Shown: positions 52,940 through 60,453, counted from the first letter of the stretch. The stretch is DNA of 64,000 bases from Thioalkalivibrio sp. ALJ12 (GCF_000378305.1 NZ_KB899539.1:157854-221853); one strand, 5' to 3'. Numbers and translations are program-made. Notes: a model not told the origin generated them from the letters alone.

Positions 52940-53508
52940 CCAAATCGGTCCGTATCGGTCTGCTGCGCCACGGCGAGACGACGGGTGCCGGCTTTCGCGG
53001 GCGCGGCTGCGATGATCCGCTGACCCCGGAAGGCGAGCGGGCGATGCGTGCGGCGTTCGAGTCCTCCGGCGAGTGGGATCGCGTCGTGTGCTCGCCACTG
53101 CAGCGCTGTCGACTCCCGGCCGAAGGCTTCGCCCGCGCGGCCGGGCTCCCCGTCCAGTGTGATCCCCGCCTGCAGGAGCTACATTTTGGGGACTGGGAGG
53201 GGCAAACGGCCGAGGCCCTGATGCAGACGGACGCCGAGGCGCTGGGTCGGTTCTGGGAAGACCCGTTCGGCTACCCTCCACCCAACGGCGAAGACCTCGG
53301 AAGCTTCCGCGACCGGGTGCTGGCCGGCTGGGAACAGAGCGTAGTGGCGCCGGGCGGTCGTGTCCTCGTCGTTACCCACGGCGGGGTGATTCGCCTGCTG
53401 CGCGCACAACTGGAGGGCTGGCCGTTGGAGAAGCTATTGTCGATCGAAGTGCCGTTGGCCTCTTTGCACGTTGTCGAGCCGGGCCAGCGCGAGGAGATGC
53501 CCTCGTGA
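52936..53508 (+). CDS. cobC: Alpha-ribazole phosphatase-type histidine phosphatase
   Basis: A 190-residue histidine phosphatase: the phospho-acceptor motif [33 protein letters not shown], the Glu in [17 protein letters not shown] and the second His in [10 protein letters not shown]. Position between cobT and cobS supports removal of the 5'-phosphate of alpha-ribazole phosphate (or of adenosylcobalamin phosphate). The ATG overlaps the cobT stop. Confidence 0.9.
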   Translation: MTKSVRIGLLRHGETTGAGFRGRGCDDPLTPEGERAMRAAFESSGEWDRVVCSPLQRCRLPAEGFARAAGLPVQCDPRLQELHFGDWEGQTAEALMQTDAEALGRFWEDPFGYPPPNGEDLGSFRDRVLAGWEQSVVAPGGRVLVVTHGGVIRLLRAQLEGWPLEKLLSIEVPLASLHVVEPGQREEMPS

Positions 53509-53522
53509 TCAAGCAAAACAAA

Positions 53523-53594
53523 TGTAGGAGGCCAGCCCTCTGGCCGATCGGGAATATGCCAACGCCCCATCGGCCAGGGGGCTGGCCTCCTACA
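53523..53594. repeat. TGTAGGAGGCCAGCCCTCTGG inverted repeat (family A)
   Basis: A 26-nt arm beginning TGTAGGAGGCCAGCCCTCTG (53523-53548) and its near-perfect complement (53569-53594) enclose 20 nt. The pair lies between cobC and cobS within the same direction of transcription. Other family members are at 55119-55188 and 61359-61426. Confidence 0.8.
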
Positions 53595-53617
53595 GCAGGA
53601 ATGGAAGGGGGGGCGCA

Positions 53618-54388
53618 ATGAACTCCGTATTTGCGCCCTTCTGGCTGGCCCTGCAGTTCCTGACCCGCGTGCCGACGCCGGCACAGGAGCCACGGCCCGA
53701 GGACCTCGGCCGTTCGGTCCTGGCCTATCCGCTGGTGGGGCTGATCCTGGGTCTGGTTCTGGTGTTGGTGGGGATCGGTCTGTCCGCGATCCCCGGGGCG
53801 CCGGTGTTGCTGGTCGCGGCGCTGGTGCTGACATTCTGGGTTGCGCTGACCGGCGCGCTGCACCTGGACGGCCTGGCAGACACTGTGGACGCCTGGGTGG
53901 GCGGCCAGCGGCACCCGGAGCGGGCCCAGGCCATCATGAAGGACCCGGCCTGTGGCCCGATGGCGGTCGCGGCGCTGATCCTGATCCTGTTGCTGAAAGG
54001 CACGGCGCTGGTGGCGGTGGTCGAGACCGGCGCCTGGGTCGCGCTGCTGCTTGCGGTGCTGCTGGGGCGCGTGGTGCCGCCGGTGCTGTTTCTGACCACT
54101 CCCTACGTAAACCCCGTCGGATTGGGCGCGGACATGGCCAGGCACCTTCCACGCAGCGCCGCCATCGGCGTTGTCGCAGTCTCGGCCGCAGTGGTGCTGG
54201 TGCTGGGCCTGCTCTCCGGCCTTTGGGGGGTGATACCGGCCCTGCTCGCCGCCGGGCTGACGCTGTGGATTGCAACGCGCGTACTGCGACACTGGCTGGG
54301 AGGCTTCACCGGCGACACGGCCGGGGCCACGCTGGAGCTGGTAGAGACCCTGACCCTCGTGATTCTGGTGCTGACGCTCGCGGGCTGA
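53618..54388 (+). CDS. cobS: Adenosylcobinamide-GDP ribazoletransferase (cobalamin synthase)
   Basis: The last step of nucleotide-loop assembly, in the inner membrane. The 256-residue polytopic protein has FWLALQFLTRVPTPAQ, LTGALHLDGLADTVDAW (acidic active-site motif), RAQAIMKDPACGPMAVAAL and RHWLGGFTGDTAGATLELVE. Probably the last gene of the cobalamin operon, although the repeat upstream may separate it. Confidence 0.96.
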   Translation: MNSVFAPFWLALQFLTRVPTPAQEPRPEDLGRSVLAYPLVGLILGLVLVLVGIGLSAIPGAPVLLVAALVLTFWVALTGALHLDGLADTVDAWVGGQRHPERAQAIMKDPACGPMAVAALILILLLKGTALVAVVETGAWVALLLAVLLGRVVPPVLFLTTPYVNPVGLGADMARHLPRSAAIGVVAVSAAVVLVLGLLSGLWGVIPALLAAGLTLWIATRVLRHWLGGFTGDTAGATLELVETLTLVILVLTLAG

Positions 54389-54462
54389 GCCCGGGTCGAT
54401 CAGGCCAGGGTCAAGGCAAGCGTTGTCACGAAACCGTCACGGGATTGCCACATACTGACGGG

Positions 54463-55092
54463 ATGAGCTCATTCCCCTCTCGCCTGAACCCGGGCCTTCT
54501 GGTCCTGCGCACGCTGACGAACCCCCTGCGGGCGGTGCGGGAGGTGGGCGAACTGGAGGCGATACCCCCCTGGTGGCAAACCTTTCTGCGTCTGGCGCTC
54601 CCGGTGCTGCTGCTCAGCGTGATTGCCAGCCAGTGGCTGTACCAGGTCATCCCGACCGGGCTGCCGCCGGAGGCGATGCCGGGGGCCTGGGGCTTCGGCG
54701 TCTACAGCGTGCTGGCGATGAGCATCGGGGTGCTGGGTCTGGCCTGGTCCGCGCACTACCTGACCGAGCTGTTCCAGGGCTACTCCCATCCGGACCGGGC
54801 GATGCTGGCGGTGACCATCGGCCTGCTGCCCGCCTGGGTAGGCAAGGTGGCCGCCGCCTTTCCCTGGCCCTGGGGCAACACCGTCGGCCTGCTGCTGATC
54901 TTCTACAGCCTGTGGCTGCTCTACTGGTCGCTGCGCGGCATCCTCGGCCTGAAGCGCGGCAACCGCATCGGCCTGTTCGTGGCCACCGTCTTCTGTGGCG
55001 CCTTCATCACCCTCATCTTCGGCTGGCTGCTGATGGACCTGATCCCCGGCGCCACCCCCGAGACCCGCATCGGCACCACCTGGCTGATCTGA
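54463..55092 (+). CDS. YIP1-like polytopic membrane protein
   Basis: A 209-residue protein with five likely transmembrane segments after a cytoplasmic N-terminus (NPLRAVREVGELEAIPPWWQ). The arrangement (LALPVLLLSVIASQWLY, YSVLAMSIGVLGLAWSAHYL, AMLAVTIGLLPAWVGKVAAA, a fourth and a fifth helix ending GATPETRIG) resembles YIP1/Yip1-domain proteins of unknown bacterial function. The ATG at 54463 is preceded by only GACGGG; it lies 74 bp after cobS with no link in function seen. Confidence 0.7.
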   Translation: MSSFPSRLNPGLLVLRTLTNPLRAVREVGELEAIPPWWQTFLRLALPVLLLSVIASQWLYQVIPTGLPPEAMPGAWGFGVYSVLAMSIGVLGLAWSAHYLTELFQGYSHPDRAMLAVTIGLLPAWVGKVAAAFPWPWGNTVGLLLIFYSLWLLYWSLRGILGLKRGNRIGLFVATVFCGAFITLIFGWLLMDLIPGATPETRIGTTWLI

Positions 55093-55118
55093 GACCCCTC
55101 GTTCGCGGGATAACACTC

Positions 55119-55188
55119 GTAGGAGCCCAGCCCTCTGGGCGATGGGGGGTTGGCCAGCCCCAATCGGCGAGAGGGCTCGCCTCCTACA
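55119..55188. repeat. Family A inverted repeat after the YIP1-like gene
   Basis: GTAGGAGCCCAGCCCTCTGG (55119-55138, continuing GCGAT) faces ATCGGCGAGAGGGCTCGCCT (55163-55182, continuing CCTACAG). The arms pair imperfectly. This belongs to the family seen at 53523 and 61359. The following 60 bp are not recognisable. Confidence 0.7.
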
Positions 55189-55255
55189 GTAGCGGGATCA
55201 CACCTGGGGGAGATGCTGATCTAATCGCCCGATGGGCAGGGGCTTGTGACGCCTC

Positions 55256-55281
55256 AAGGAAACATTGATCAGTGTTTCCTT
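55256..55281. repeat. 26-bp palindrome made of two abutting MITE-like ends
   Basis: AAGGAAACATTGATCAGTGT (then TTCCTT) is a palindrome with one mismatched pair. Each half resembles the AGGGAAACACTGAT terminus of the element at 43134-43418, as if the interior had been lost. It overlaps the stop codon of the HepT-like gene and may terminate its transcript. Confidence 0.5.
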
Positions 55282-55777
55282 AATGGCTGGCGGGCCCGAT
55301 CCTCAGGTGCTCCTGCGCGTAGGTGCGCAGGGTCTGGTAGTCGGTGTGCATCTGGTCGGTGAAGTGGCAGGCGCGCTGCAGGGCCGGGGCCAGGTCGGCC
55401 GGCTTTTCCATGTATTCGTGGACCAGGCGGTTGCGCAACTGGCGCATCTGCAGCCATGCGTCGGCGTTCTGGATGAGGCCGAGCTTTTCCAGGCGGGATA
55501 GGTTGTCGATAGCCGGACCCGCGTTCTCCCCGGCGCTGGCGAGAAATGCAGGAATGAACTTGTCCATGATGGTGTCCTGCATACGGCCGAACTTTGCGCC
55601 AAAGGATTCGAGCCGGTCCACCCCGGTGTCGGTGGCGAGCAGCGCCTGAACGCGGTCGGGATCGACGGTGCAATCGCCTTCAAGCAAGCGTTCTCTCACC
55701 GCCAGCAGGTGCTTGTCCTCGCGATCCACCAAATCAATCAGCCGCGCGAGCCGCTGCGGTGGCGTCGCGACGGTCAC
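55280..55777 (-). CDS. hepT: HepT-like HEPN-domain toxin
   Basis: A 165-residue helical protein with the HEPN active-site motif Rx4HxY (R115-N-R-L-V-H120-E-Y122) in QMRQLRNRLVHEYMEKP. HepT toxins of type VII toxin-antitoxin systems are RNases; the paired MNT protein neutralises HepT by AMPylating the Tyr of the motif. It overlaps the mntA-like gene upstream by 4 nt. RNase activity is expected from the family and is not shown by sequence alone. Confidence 0.83.
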   Translation of the reverse strand: MTVATPPQRLARLIDLVDREDKHLLAVRERLLEGDCTVDPDRVQALLATDTGVDRLESFGAKFGRMQDTIMDKFIPAFLASAGENAGPAIDNLSRLEKLGLIQNADAWLQMRQLRNRLVHEYMEKPADLAPALQRACHFTDQMHTDYQTLRTYAQEHLRIGPASH

Positions 55778-56073
55778 AGGGCGACACCCGTGCGGTCGGC
55801 ATGCGCATCGATGGGGCGGTGCGGCGTCCCTCGCGGATGCACCACGATGTCCACACGGCGTTCGCCCAAGCGGCGTTGCAATGCCGCAGACAGCCGAAGT
55901 TCCCGGTCCAGCAGGTCATTCGGGGTGCCGTCTGCCTCGATGTAGAGGTCGATGTCGCCACCGCGCGCGGTATCATCCACGCGCGAGCCGAACAGCTTCA
56001 CGTGTGCATCCGGCCCGAATGCACGGGCCACTTCCTCGCGGATAATCGTCTGTTGTTCGTCGCTCAGGCGCAT
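55774..56073 (-). CDS. mntA: MntA-like minimal nucleotidyltransferase antitoxin
   Basis: A 99-residue minimal nucleotidyltransferase: KLFGSRVDDTARGGDIDLYI gives the GSx9DxD motif (G29, S30, D40, D42) with a third Asp at D75 (RRVDIVVHP). In known HepT/MntA pairs this enzyme AMPylates the toxin. It is the upstream gene of the pair. The gene is followed upstream by a repeat-rich spacer, and a TATACT sequence just 7 nt before its ATG might drive a nearly leaderless transcript. Confidence 0.85.
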   Translation of the reverse strand: MRLSDEQQTIIREEVARAFGPDAHVKLFGSRVDDTARGGDIDLYIEADGTPNDLLDRELRLSAALQRRLGERRVDIVVHPRGTPHRPIDAHADRTGVAL

Positions 56074-56160
56074 CGCTCAAGTATATCAAGGCCCTGGGCA
56101 CATACCCGAACCGTCTCGCCTTCAACCACCACCGTCATCCCGCGCACCCACCACACCCCT

Positions 56161-56273
56161 GTCATTGCGAGGAGCGCAGCGACGAAGCAATCGGTCGGGA
56201 GCAGCAAGGTGCTGGAATCAAGCGGCTTGCCACATGCAGCCGATTGCCACGTCGCTGCGCTCCTCGCAATGAC
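56161..56273. repeat. GTCATTGCGAGG palindromic repeat (family C), long copy
   Basis: GTCATTGCGAGGAGCGCAGC (continuing GACGAAGCAATCGG) at 56161-56194 faces its complement CCGATTGCCACGTCGCTGCG (continuing CTCCTCGCAATGAC) at 56240-56273. A 45-nt centre separates the arms, which carry a single change. It lies in the 648-bp spacer between mntA and fliC. Confidence 0.8.
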
Positions 56274-56380
56274 GGGGTGAAATCGCCACCCTTGAGGGGC
56301 CGGGGCGCGGCGCCCGTTTCCGTACCATCCTGCCACCCGAGTCATCTCGGAAGCCGCGCAGCCACCACTCCCACAGCACA

Positions 56381-56496
56381 GTCATTCCGGAAACCGCGCA
56401 GCGGTTATCCGGGATCTCTGCAGTGCGGGCTGCCCGGCGGTTGCGGGATGGTCCGGCGTGTGGAGATCCCGGCCGCAGCGCTGCGGCCGGGATGAC
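56381..56496. repeat. GTCATTCCGG/ATCCCGG repeats (family D), inverted pair
   Basis: Plus-oriented copy GTCATTCCGGAAACCGCGCA (continuing GCGGTTATCCGGGATCTC) at 56381-56418, and a minus-oriented copy at 56463-56496 (GAGATCCCGGCCGCAGCGCT, continuing to GATGAC). Each copy is itself a hairpin around the CCGCGCAGCGG or CCGCAGCGCTGCGG core. A degenerate piece lies at 56341. The family recurs at 58748-58866. Confidence 0.7.
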
Positions 56497-56563
56497 GGGG
56501 GGTGTCTGGTGCGGATGATGGTGTGGCTGTGGCGCGTGGTGTGGCGCGTTGGAGGGCGCATGT

Positions 56564-56595
56564 GCCGCAGGCGGCAACGATTTGCCGCCCGCGGC
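56564..56595. repeat. 14-bp-stem hairpin upstream of fliC promoter
   Basis: GCCGC-A-GGCGGCAA (56564-56577) pairs with TTGCCGCC-C-GCGGC (56582-56595) around the loop CGAT, with a single mismatch. It ends 22 nt upstream of the sigma-28 promoter. An A-rich run follows on the plus strand, so it is not a plus-strand terminator; it could insulate the flagellar promoter. The rest of this spacer holds no gene. Confidence 0.5.
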
Positions 56596-56617
56596 GAAAA
56601 AAATTTGGTGGATGGGC

Positions 56618-56644
56618 TAAAGGTTCTGTGGGGGAGGTCGTTAA
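56618..56644 (+). promoter_or_regulatory. Sigma-28 (FliA) promoter of fliC
   Basis: TAAA (56618-56621), exactly 15 nt, then GTCGTTAA (56637-56644), close to the flagellar consensus TAAA-N15-GCCGATAA. Transcription would begin near 56651, leaving a leader of about 70 nt before the fliC ATG. Confidence 0.75.
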
Positions 56645-56721
56645 GGGTCCTGAGAGCGGGGATTGGCCCGTTCACCAGAACCGCCCGAGGCGGTGACGAA
56701 CGACTCTACAGGAGAGCGATC

Positions 56722-58098
56722 ATGTCCCAAGTAATTAACACCAACGTTCTTTCCCTGAACGCGCAGCGCAATCTGGGCAACTCCCAGGGCGCGCTGGCTC
56801 AGAGCCTGGAGCGTCTGTCCTCGGGCCTGCGTATCAACAGCGCCAAGGACGACGCGGCCGGCCTGGCCATTTCCGAGCGTTTCACCTCCCAGATCCGCGG
56901 CCTGAATCAGGCCGCGCGCAACGCGAATGACGGGATTTCCTTTGCCCAGTCTGCAGAAGGTGCGCTGGGTACGATTGGGGATGCAATGCAGCGAATTCGC
57001 GAGCTTGCTGTGCAGGCCGCTAACGACACCAACTCCTCTTCCGATCGTCAGGCACTGAATAATGAAGTTCAGCAACTGGTAGAGGAAATCAACCGGGTTG
57101 CGAACTCCACTGAGTTCAACGGCGAAAACATCCTTAATGGAGAACTGGAGGATTTGGTATTCCAAGTGGGTGCCAACCAGAACCAGACCATTTCCGTTGA
57201 CGGTGTGGATGCACGTGGTTCCCAGTTGGGCACCGCCAGCCTTGGCGGGGACAGCTTGCTTCTCTCTGAGCTTCCAGAGGACGACGGTGATTTGAACTTG
57301 ACGGACATCGAGATCAATGACCGCACGATCAGCCTTGGCTCAGCAGAAGACCTTGACGACGTCGTTGCTGCAATCAATGCCGCGACGGATGATACCGGCG
57401 TGACTGCGGCTCGGGCCGATGAAGTAGTTCACACGATCGAGACACTTAATACCGATGGCGGCGGCACTGTAACGATCAATGGTGCTGAGATCACGATCGC
57501 TGATGGCGCCTCTGACCAGGAAGTGCTTGACGCCATCAATGCCGAAAGTGCTCAAACCAACGTTACGGCTTCGTTTGATAGTGATGGTGATCTTGTCCTC
57601 ACCGGAACTGGTGATGATATCGAAATCAGTGCTACGGATGCTGGCGATTTCGACTTCGGTGGTTTGGATAGCGACGGTGAAACCTACCTTCGTGCGATCG
57701 AATTGATGGCTTCGCCGGCCGACGGTATTGATGTTAGCGGGACCGATGCAGCAGATTTGGGTCTCGATGGTGATGTGGATGTGAACACCTTGGATGGTGT
57801 CAGCGTCGAGACCCGAGAAGATGCAACCGAAACCATCGGTACGATCGATGCTGCTCTTCAGCAGATTAGCGGGCTGCGTTCCGAACTGGGTGCGGTGCAA
57901 ATCCGATTCGAGAACACCATCGCCAACCTGGAGATCTCCTCGGAGAATCTGTCGGCCGCCCGTTCGCGCATCATGGATGCCGACTTTGCATCCGAGACCG
58001 CAGAGCTGACCCGTGCCCAGGTGCTGCAGCAGGCGGGTACCTCGGTGCTGTCGCAGGCGAACGCCGTTCCGCAGAACGTGCTGGCTCTGCTCCAGTAA
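56722..58098 (+). CDS. fliC: Flagellin
   Basis: The filament protein, 458 residues. The N-terminal D0/D1 part (MSQVINTNVLSLNAQRNLG, SSGLRINSAKDDAAGLAI, FNGENILNG) and the C-terminal D1/D0 part (ISGLRSELGAVQIRFENTI, LTRAQVLQQAGTSVLSQANA, VLALLQ) are typical. The centre (about 165-370) is very rich in Asp and uses many A/T-ending codons unlike its neighbours, suggesting a variable, possibly exchanged domain. The ATG at 56722 has AGGAG about 8 nt upstream. It is expressed from the sigma-28-type promoter upstream. Confidence 0.97.
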   Translation: MSQVINTNVLSLNAQRNLGNSQGALAQSLERLSSGLRINSAKDDAAGLAISERFTSQIRGLNQAARNANDGISFAQSAEGALGTIGDAMQRIRELAVQAANDTNSSSDRQALNNEVQQLVEEINRVANSTEFNGENILNGELEDLVFQVGANQNQTISVDGVDARGSQLGTASLGGDSLLLSELPEDDGDLNLTDIEINDRTISLGSAEDLDDVVAAINAATDDTGVTAARADEVVHTIETLNTDGGGTVTINGAEITIADGASDQEVLDAINAESAQTNVTASFDSDGDLVLTGTGDDIEISATDAGDFDFGGLDSDGETYLRAIELMASPADGIDVSGTDAADLGLDGDVDVNTLDGVSVETREDATETIGTIDAALQQISGLRSELGAVQIRFENTIANLEISSENLSAARSRIMDADFASETAELTRAQVLQQAGTSVLSQANAVPQNVLALLQ

Positions 58099-58125
58099 GC
58101 TCGATCACTCGAGCTTCCGAGTTGA

Positions 58126-58153
58126 GGCTGGATGGCGGTAACGCCATCCAGCC
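58126..58153 (+). terminator. 12-bp perfect hairpin between fliC and flaG
   Basis: GGCTGGATGGCG (58126-58137) pairs perfectly with 58142-58153 around the loop GTAA, 27 nt after the fliC stop. It is followed only by CTTCTG, so it may partially terminate or protect the abundant fliC message. An in-frame ATG at 58132 lies inside the stem, arguing for the later flaG start. Confidence 0.65.
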
Positions 58154-58173
58154 CTTCTGACGAGGACAGTGTC

Positions 58174-58608
58174 ATGAGTGATGGTATTGGAAGTATCAGC
58201 TCGCCACTGGTGGCTGTGAATGTCCGGGGTGCCCAGGGTGGAGAACGTATGGCCACCGGTCTGGGGCAAATAGCCAAGGAAGGTAGCTCGGCGGTGTCGG
58301 CCAGCAGTGGGTCTAGTGCTTCGCGGGTGGCCGAGCAGGCCATAGCGGAGCGGACCAAGCCGGCTGAACCGGTCGAGGCCTCGGACATGGATCGTGTCGT
58401 GGAATCGATCAATGCCTATCTGCAGTCGACTAAGCGGGCGCTGGAGTTCAGCGTGGATGATGTTAGTGGCCGGACCGTGATCACCGTGATGGATGCGGAT
58501 CGGGAGAACGTCATTCGGCAGATCCCGCCGGAGCAGATGTTGGCCCTGGCTGAACAGCTGCGCGACGAGCAGGTACTGGAGGGAACCGGGCTAGTGGACC
58601 GGGCCTGA
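58174..58608 (+). CDS. flaG: Flagellar protein FlaG
   Basis: A 144-residue FlaG protein that influences filament length in related bacteria. The first half is low-complexity Ser/Ala/Gly; the conserved C-terminal half has VVESINAYLQSTKRALEFSV, GRTVITVMDADRENVIRQIP and PEQMLALAEQL. The ATG at 58174 has GAGGA 7 nt upstream; the ATG at 58132 would be inside the hairpin. It lies between fliC and fliD, the usual place. Confidence 0.92.
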   Translation: MSDGIGSISSPLVAVNVRGAQGGERMATGLGQIAKEGSSAVSASSGSSASRVAEQAIAERTKPAEPVEASDMDRVVESINAYLQSTKRALEFSVDDVSGRTVITVMDADRENVIRQIPPEQMLALAEQLRDEQVLEGTGLVDRA

Positions 58609-58646
58609 GGGCCGTGGGTTTACCCGCACGTTTGATGTGTTGTTGA

Positions 58647-58676
58647 GCCGGACCCGGCAACGGGTCCGGCTTTTTT
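58647..58676 (+). terminator. Rho-independent terminator after flaG
   Basis: GCCGGACCCG (58647-58656), loop GCAA, CGGGTCCGGC (58661-58670), then TTTTTT (58671-58676). It is the clearest intrinsic terminator in the window and separates fliC-flaG from fliD, which has its own promoter. Confidence 0.95.
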
Positions 58677-58747
58677 CGTTCCAGGACCCGGGTGTTCTTG
58701 CCTGGCAGGTCCTCGGCCTCTCTTTTCCTGCGCGGTACGCCCAGGCC

Positions 58748-58866
58748 GTCATCCCGGCCGGAGCGCAGCGCAGAGCCGGGATCTCGGGGGCTGGTGCCAC
58801 CCCGGCAGTGTGGGTTGGTCACGCGCCGGAGATCCCGGATAACCGCTGCGCGGTTTCCGGGGTGAC
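58748..58866. repeat. Family D repeats, inverted pair between flaG and fliD
   Basis: GTCATCCCGGCCGGAGCGCA (58748-58785 with its tail AGCCGGGATCTC) and, inverted, GAGATCCCGGATAACCGCTG (58829-58866 with its tail CGGTTTCCGGGGTGAC). The second copy is nearly the complement of the copy at 56381. The rest of the 495-bp gap (58867-59017) is G-rich without a gene. Confidence 0.7.
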
Positions 58867-59017
58867 GGTAGTGGCGGTGTGGTGTGATCGGGGGATGGTT
58901 GTGCCGGTGGCGGTGGTGGGTGCTGGCTTATGGTTGTTCGCAATGACCGGTAAGGCCTGCGGCTGGAGGTTGGGCCTTGGGTGTGGGGGATGCCAGCGGG
59001 TTTTTTCTGCGCGGGGC

Positions 59018-59044
59018 TCAAGATTTGGGCTAGGCTGCCGTAAT
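59018..59044 (+). promoter_or_regulatory. Sigma-28-like promoter of fliD-fliS-fliT
   Basis: TCAA (59018-59021), 15 nt, then GCCGTAAT (59037-59044). The spacing equals that of the fliC promoter; two positions differ from the consensus in each half-site region. It would start transcription near 59051, about 53 nt before fliD. Confidence 0.6.
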
Positions 59045-59103
59045 AGCAAGTACAAGCACGTGCATGGGGCCCGAGACGTCGGGTGCCGAGGAGCGGAAAG
59101 ACG

Positions 59104-60453
59104 ATGGCAATCAGTTCACTGGGTGTGGGTTCCGGGCTGGATCTCAATCAGATCGTCGGGGACCTGGTCAACGCGGAGCGCGCACCGCGCGAGGAGCGTC
59201 TGGACCGCCGCGAGCAGAAGGTCGAGTCACAGATTTCGGCATTCGGGGAACTGACCAGCAGCGTTGACCAGCTCGGCTCATCGCTGTCTTCGCTCGCGGG
59301 CTTCGAGCCGCAGCAGGTGGTATCAGTCGGTGACGAGAGCGTCGCCCGCGTAACCACGGATGGCACTGCCGAGAACCGCAGTTTTTCGCTGGAGGTGGAG
59401 CAACTGGCGCAGGCGGAGATTCGTGCGACGGCTTCAGGCGCGTTTGCCGATGGTGACGAAGAAGTGGGCGCCGGCCAGCTCACGATTCAGGTGGGCGGTA
59501 ACGACGTAACGCTGGATATCGAGGAGGGCATGACCCTTCGCGACGTGCGTGATGCGATCAACGAATCCGGCGCGGGTGTTGCCGCGTCCATCGTGAACGA
59601 CGAGAACGGCGCTCGGTTGGTTTTTGAATCGGACGAGACCGGCGCCGCCAATTCCATTGGGATTTCGGTAACCGGTGGCACGCCCGAGGGGCTGGGACGA
59701 CTGGAAAATACTGAGGTGGCGCGCGAGGCGCAGGATGCCAGGGCGTTCATCAATGGTCTGGAGATCAACAGCGCCAGTAACACCCTGGACAACGCGATCG
59801 ATGGGGTGGAAATCGAGCTGACCGGCACCTCGGGGGGCGCACCGACGACCGTCTCGATCGACGAGGACCGCGACGAGCTCCAGCAGCTGCTGGAGGGCTT
59901 TGTCGAGAACTACAACGCATTGGTCGGACAGACCAGCCAGCTGACCCGGTTCGATCCGGAATCGGAAGAAGGCTCGGTACTGACCGGCGACAGTACGGTA
60001 CGCAACATCCGCAGCCGACTGGGCAATGCGCTGATGGGGAACGCACAGGTGCCGGAAGCGACGGCCTCGACGTTTGCGGAACTGGGCATTGTCTCCAACC
60101 GGGACGGGACGCTCAGCTTTGATTCCAGCCGTTTCAACGAGGCACTGGACCGGGATGGATTCGACACGGTGGCTGACGTGGTGCGCGACATCAGTGGTCA
60201 GGCGGAGGGTATCGCGAACAGCTTTACCGGGCGTGATGGCTTGATTGCGGCGCGCACCGATGGCCTGCAAGGAGAGCTGCGCCGCATCGGGTCGCAACGT
60301 GAAGACCTGGACATGCGTATGGAGCAACTGGAGCAGCGACTGGTGCGGCAATTCTCGCGGATGGACCAGATGGTGGCCCAGATGCAGAGCACTGGCGATT
60401 ACCTCACCAACCAGCTGGCGAACATGCCGCTGGCCAACAACAACTCTCGTTGA
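59104..60453 (+). CDS. fliD: Flagellar filament capping protein FliD
   Basis: Forms the cap under which flagellin polymerises. The 449 residues show the N-terminal ISSLGVGSGLDLNQIVGDLV motif, the central FliD domains with the EVEQLAQAEIRA and ARLVFESDETGAANSIGI blocks, and a C-terminal coiled coil (LQGELRRIGSQREDLDMRME, MDQMVAQMQSTGDYLTNQL). The ATG at 59104 gives the conserved start. Confidence 0.95.
   Translation: MAISSLGVGSGLDLNQIVGDLVNAERAPREERLDRREQKVESQISAFGELTSSVDQLGSSLSSLAGFEPQQVVSVGDESVARVTTDGTAENRSFSLEVEQLAQAEIRATASGAFADGDEEVGAGQLTIQVGGNDVTLDIEEGMTLRDVRDAINESGAGVAASIVNDENGARLVFESDETGAANSIGISVTGGTPEGLGRLENTEVAREAQDARAFINGLEINSASNTLDNAIDGVEIELTGTSGGAPTTVSIDEDRDELQQLLEGFVENYNALVGQTSQLTRFDPESEEGSVLTGDSTVRNIRSRLGNALMGNAQVPEATASTFAELGIVSNRDGTLSFDSSRFNEALDRDGFDTVADVVRDISGQAEGIANSFTGRDGLIAARTDGLQGELRRIGSQREDLDMRMEQLEQRLVRQFSRMDQMVAQMQSTGDYLTNQLANMPLANNNSR

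Noticed and set aside
56570-56600. A rho-independent terminator upstream of fliC
   Set aside because: The hairpin is strong but is followed by an A-run on the plus strand and by no T-run on the minus strand, so it was listed only as a hairpin.
58132-58173. ATG at 58132 as the flaG start
   Set aside because: It lies in the stem of a perfect hairpin and lacks a ribosome-binding site; the ATG at 58174 has GAGGA.
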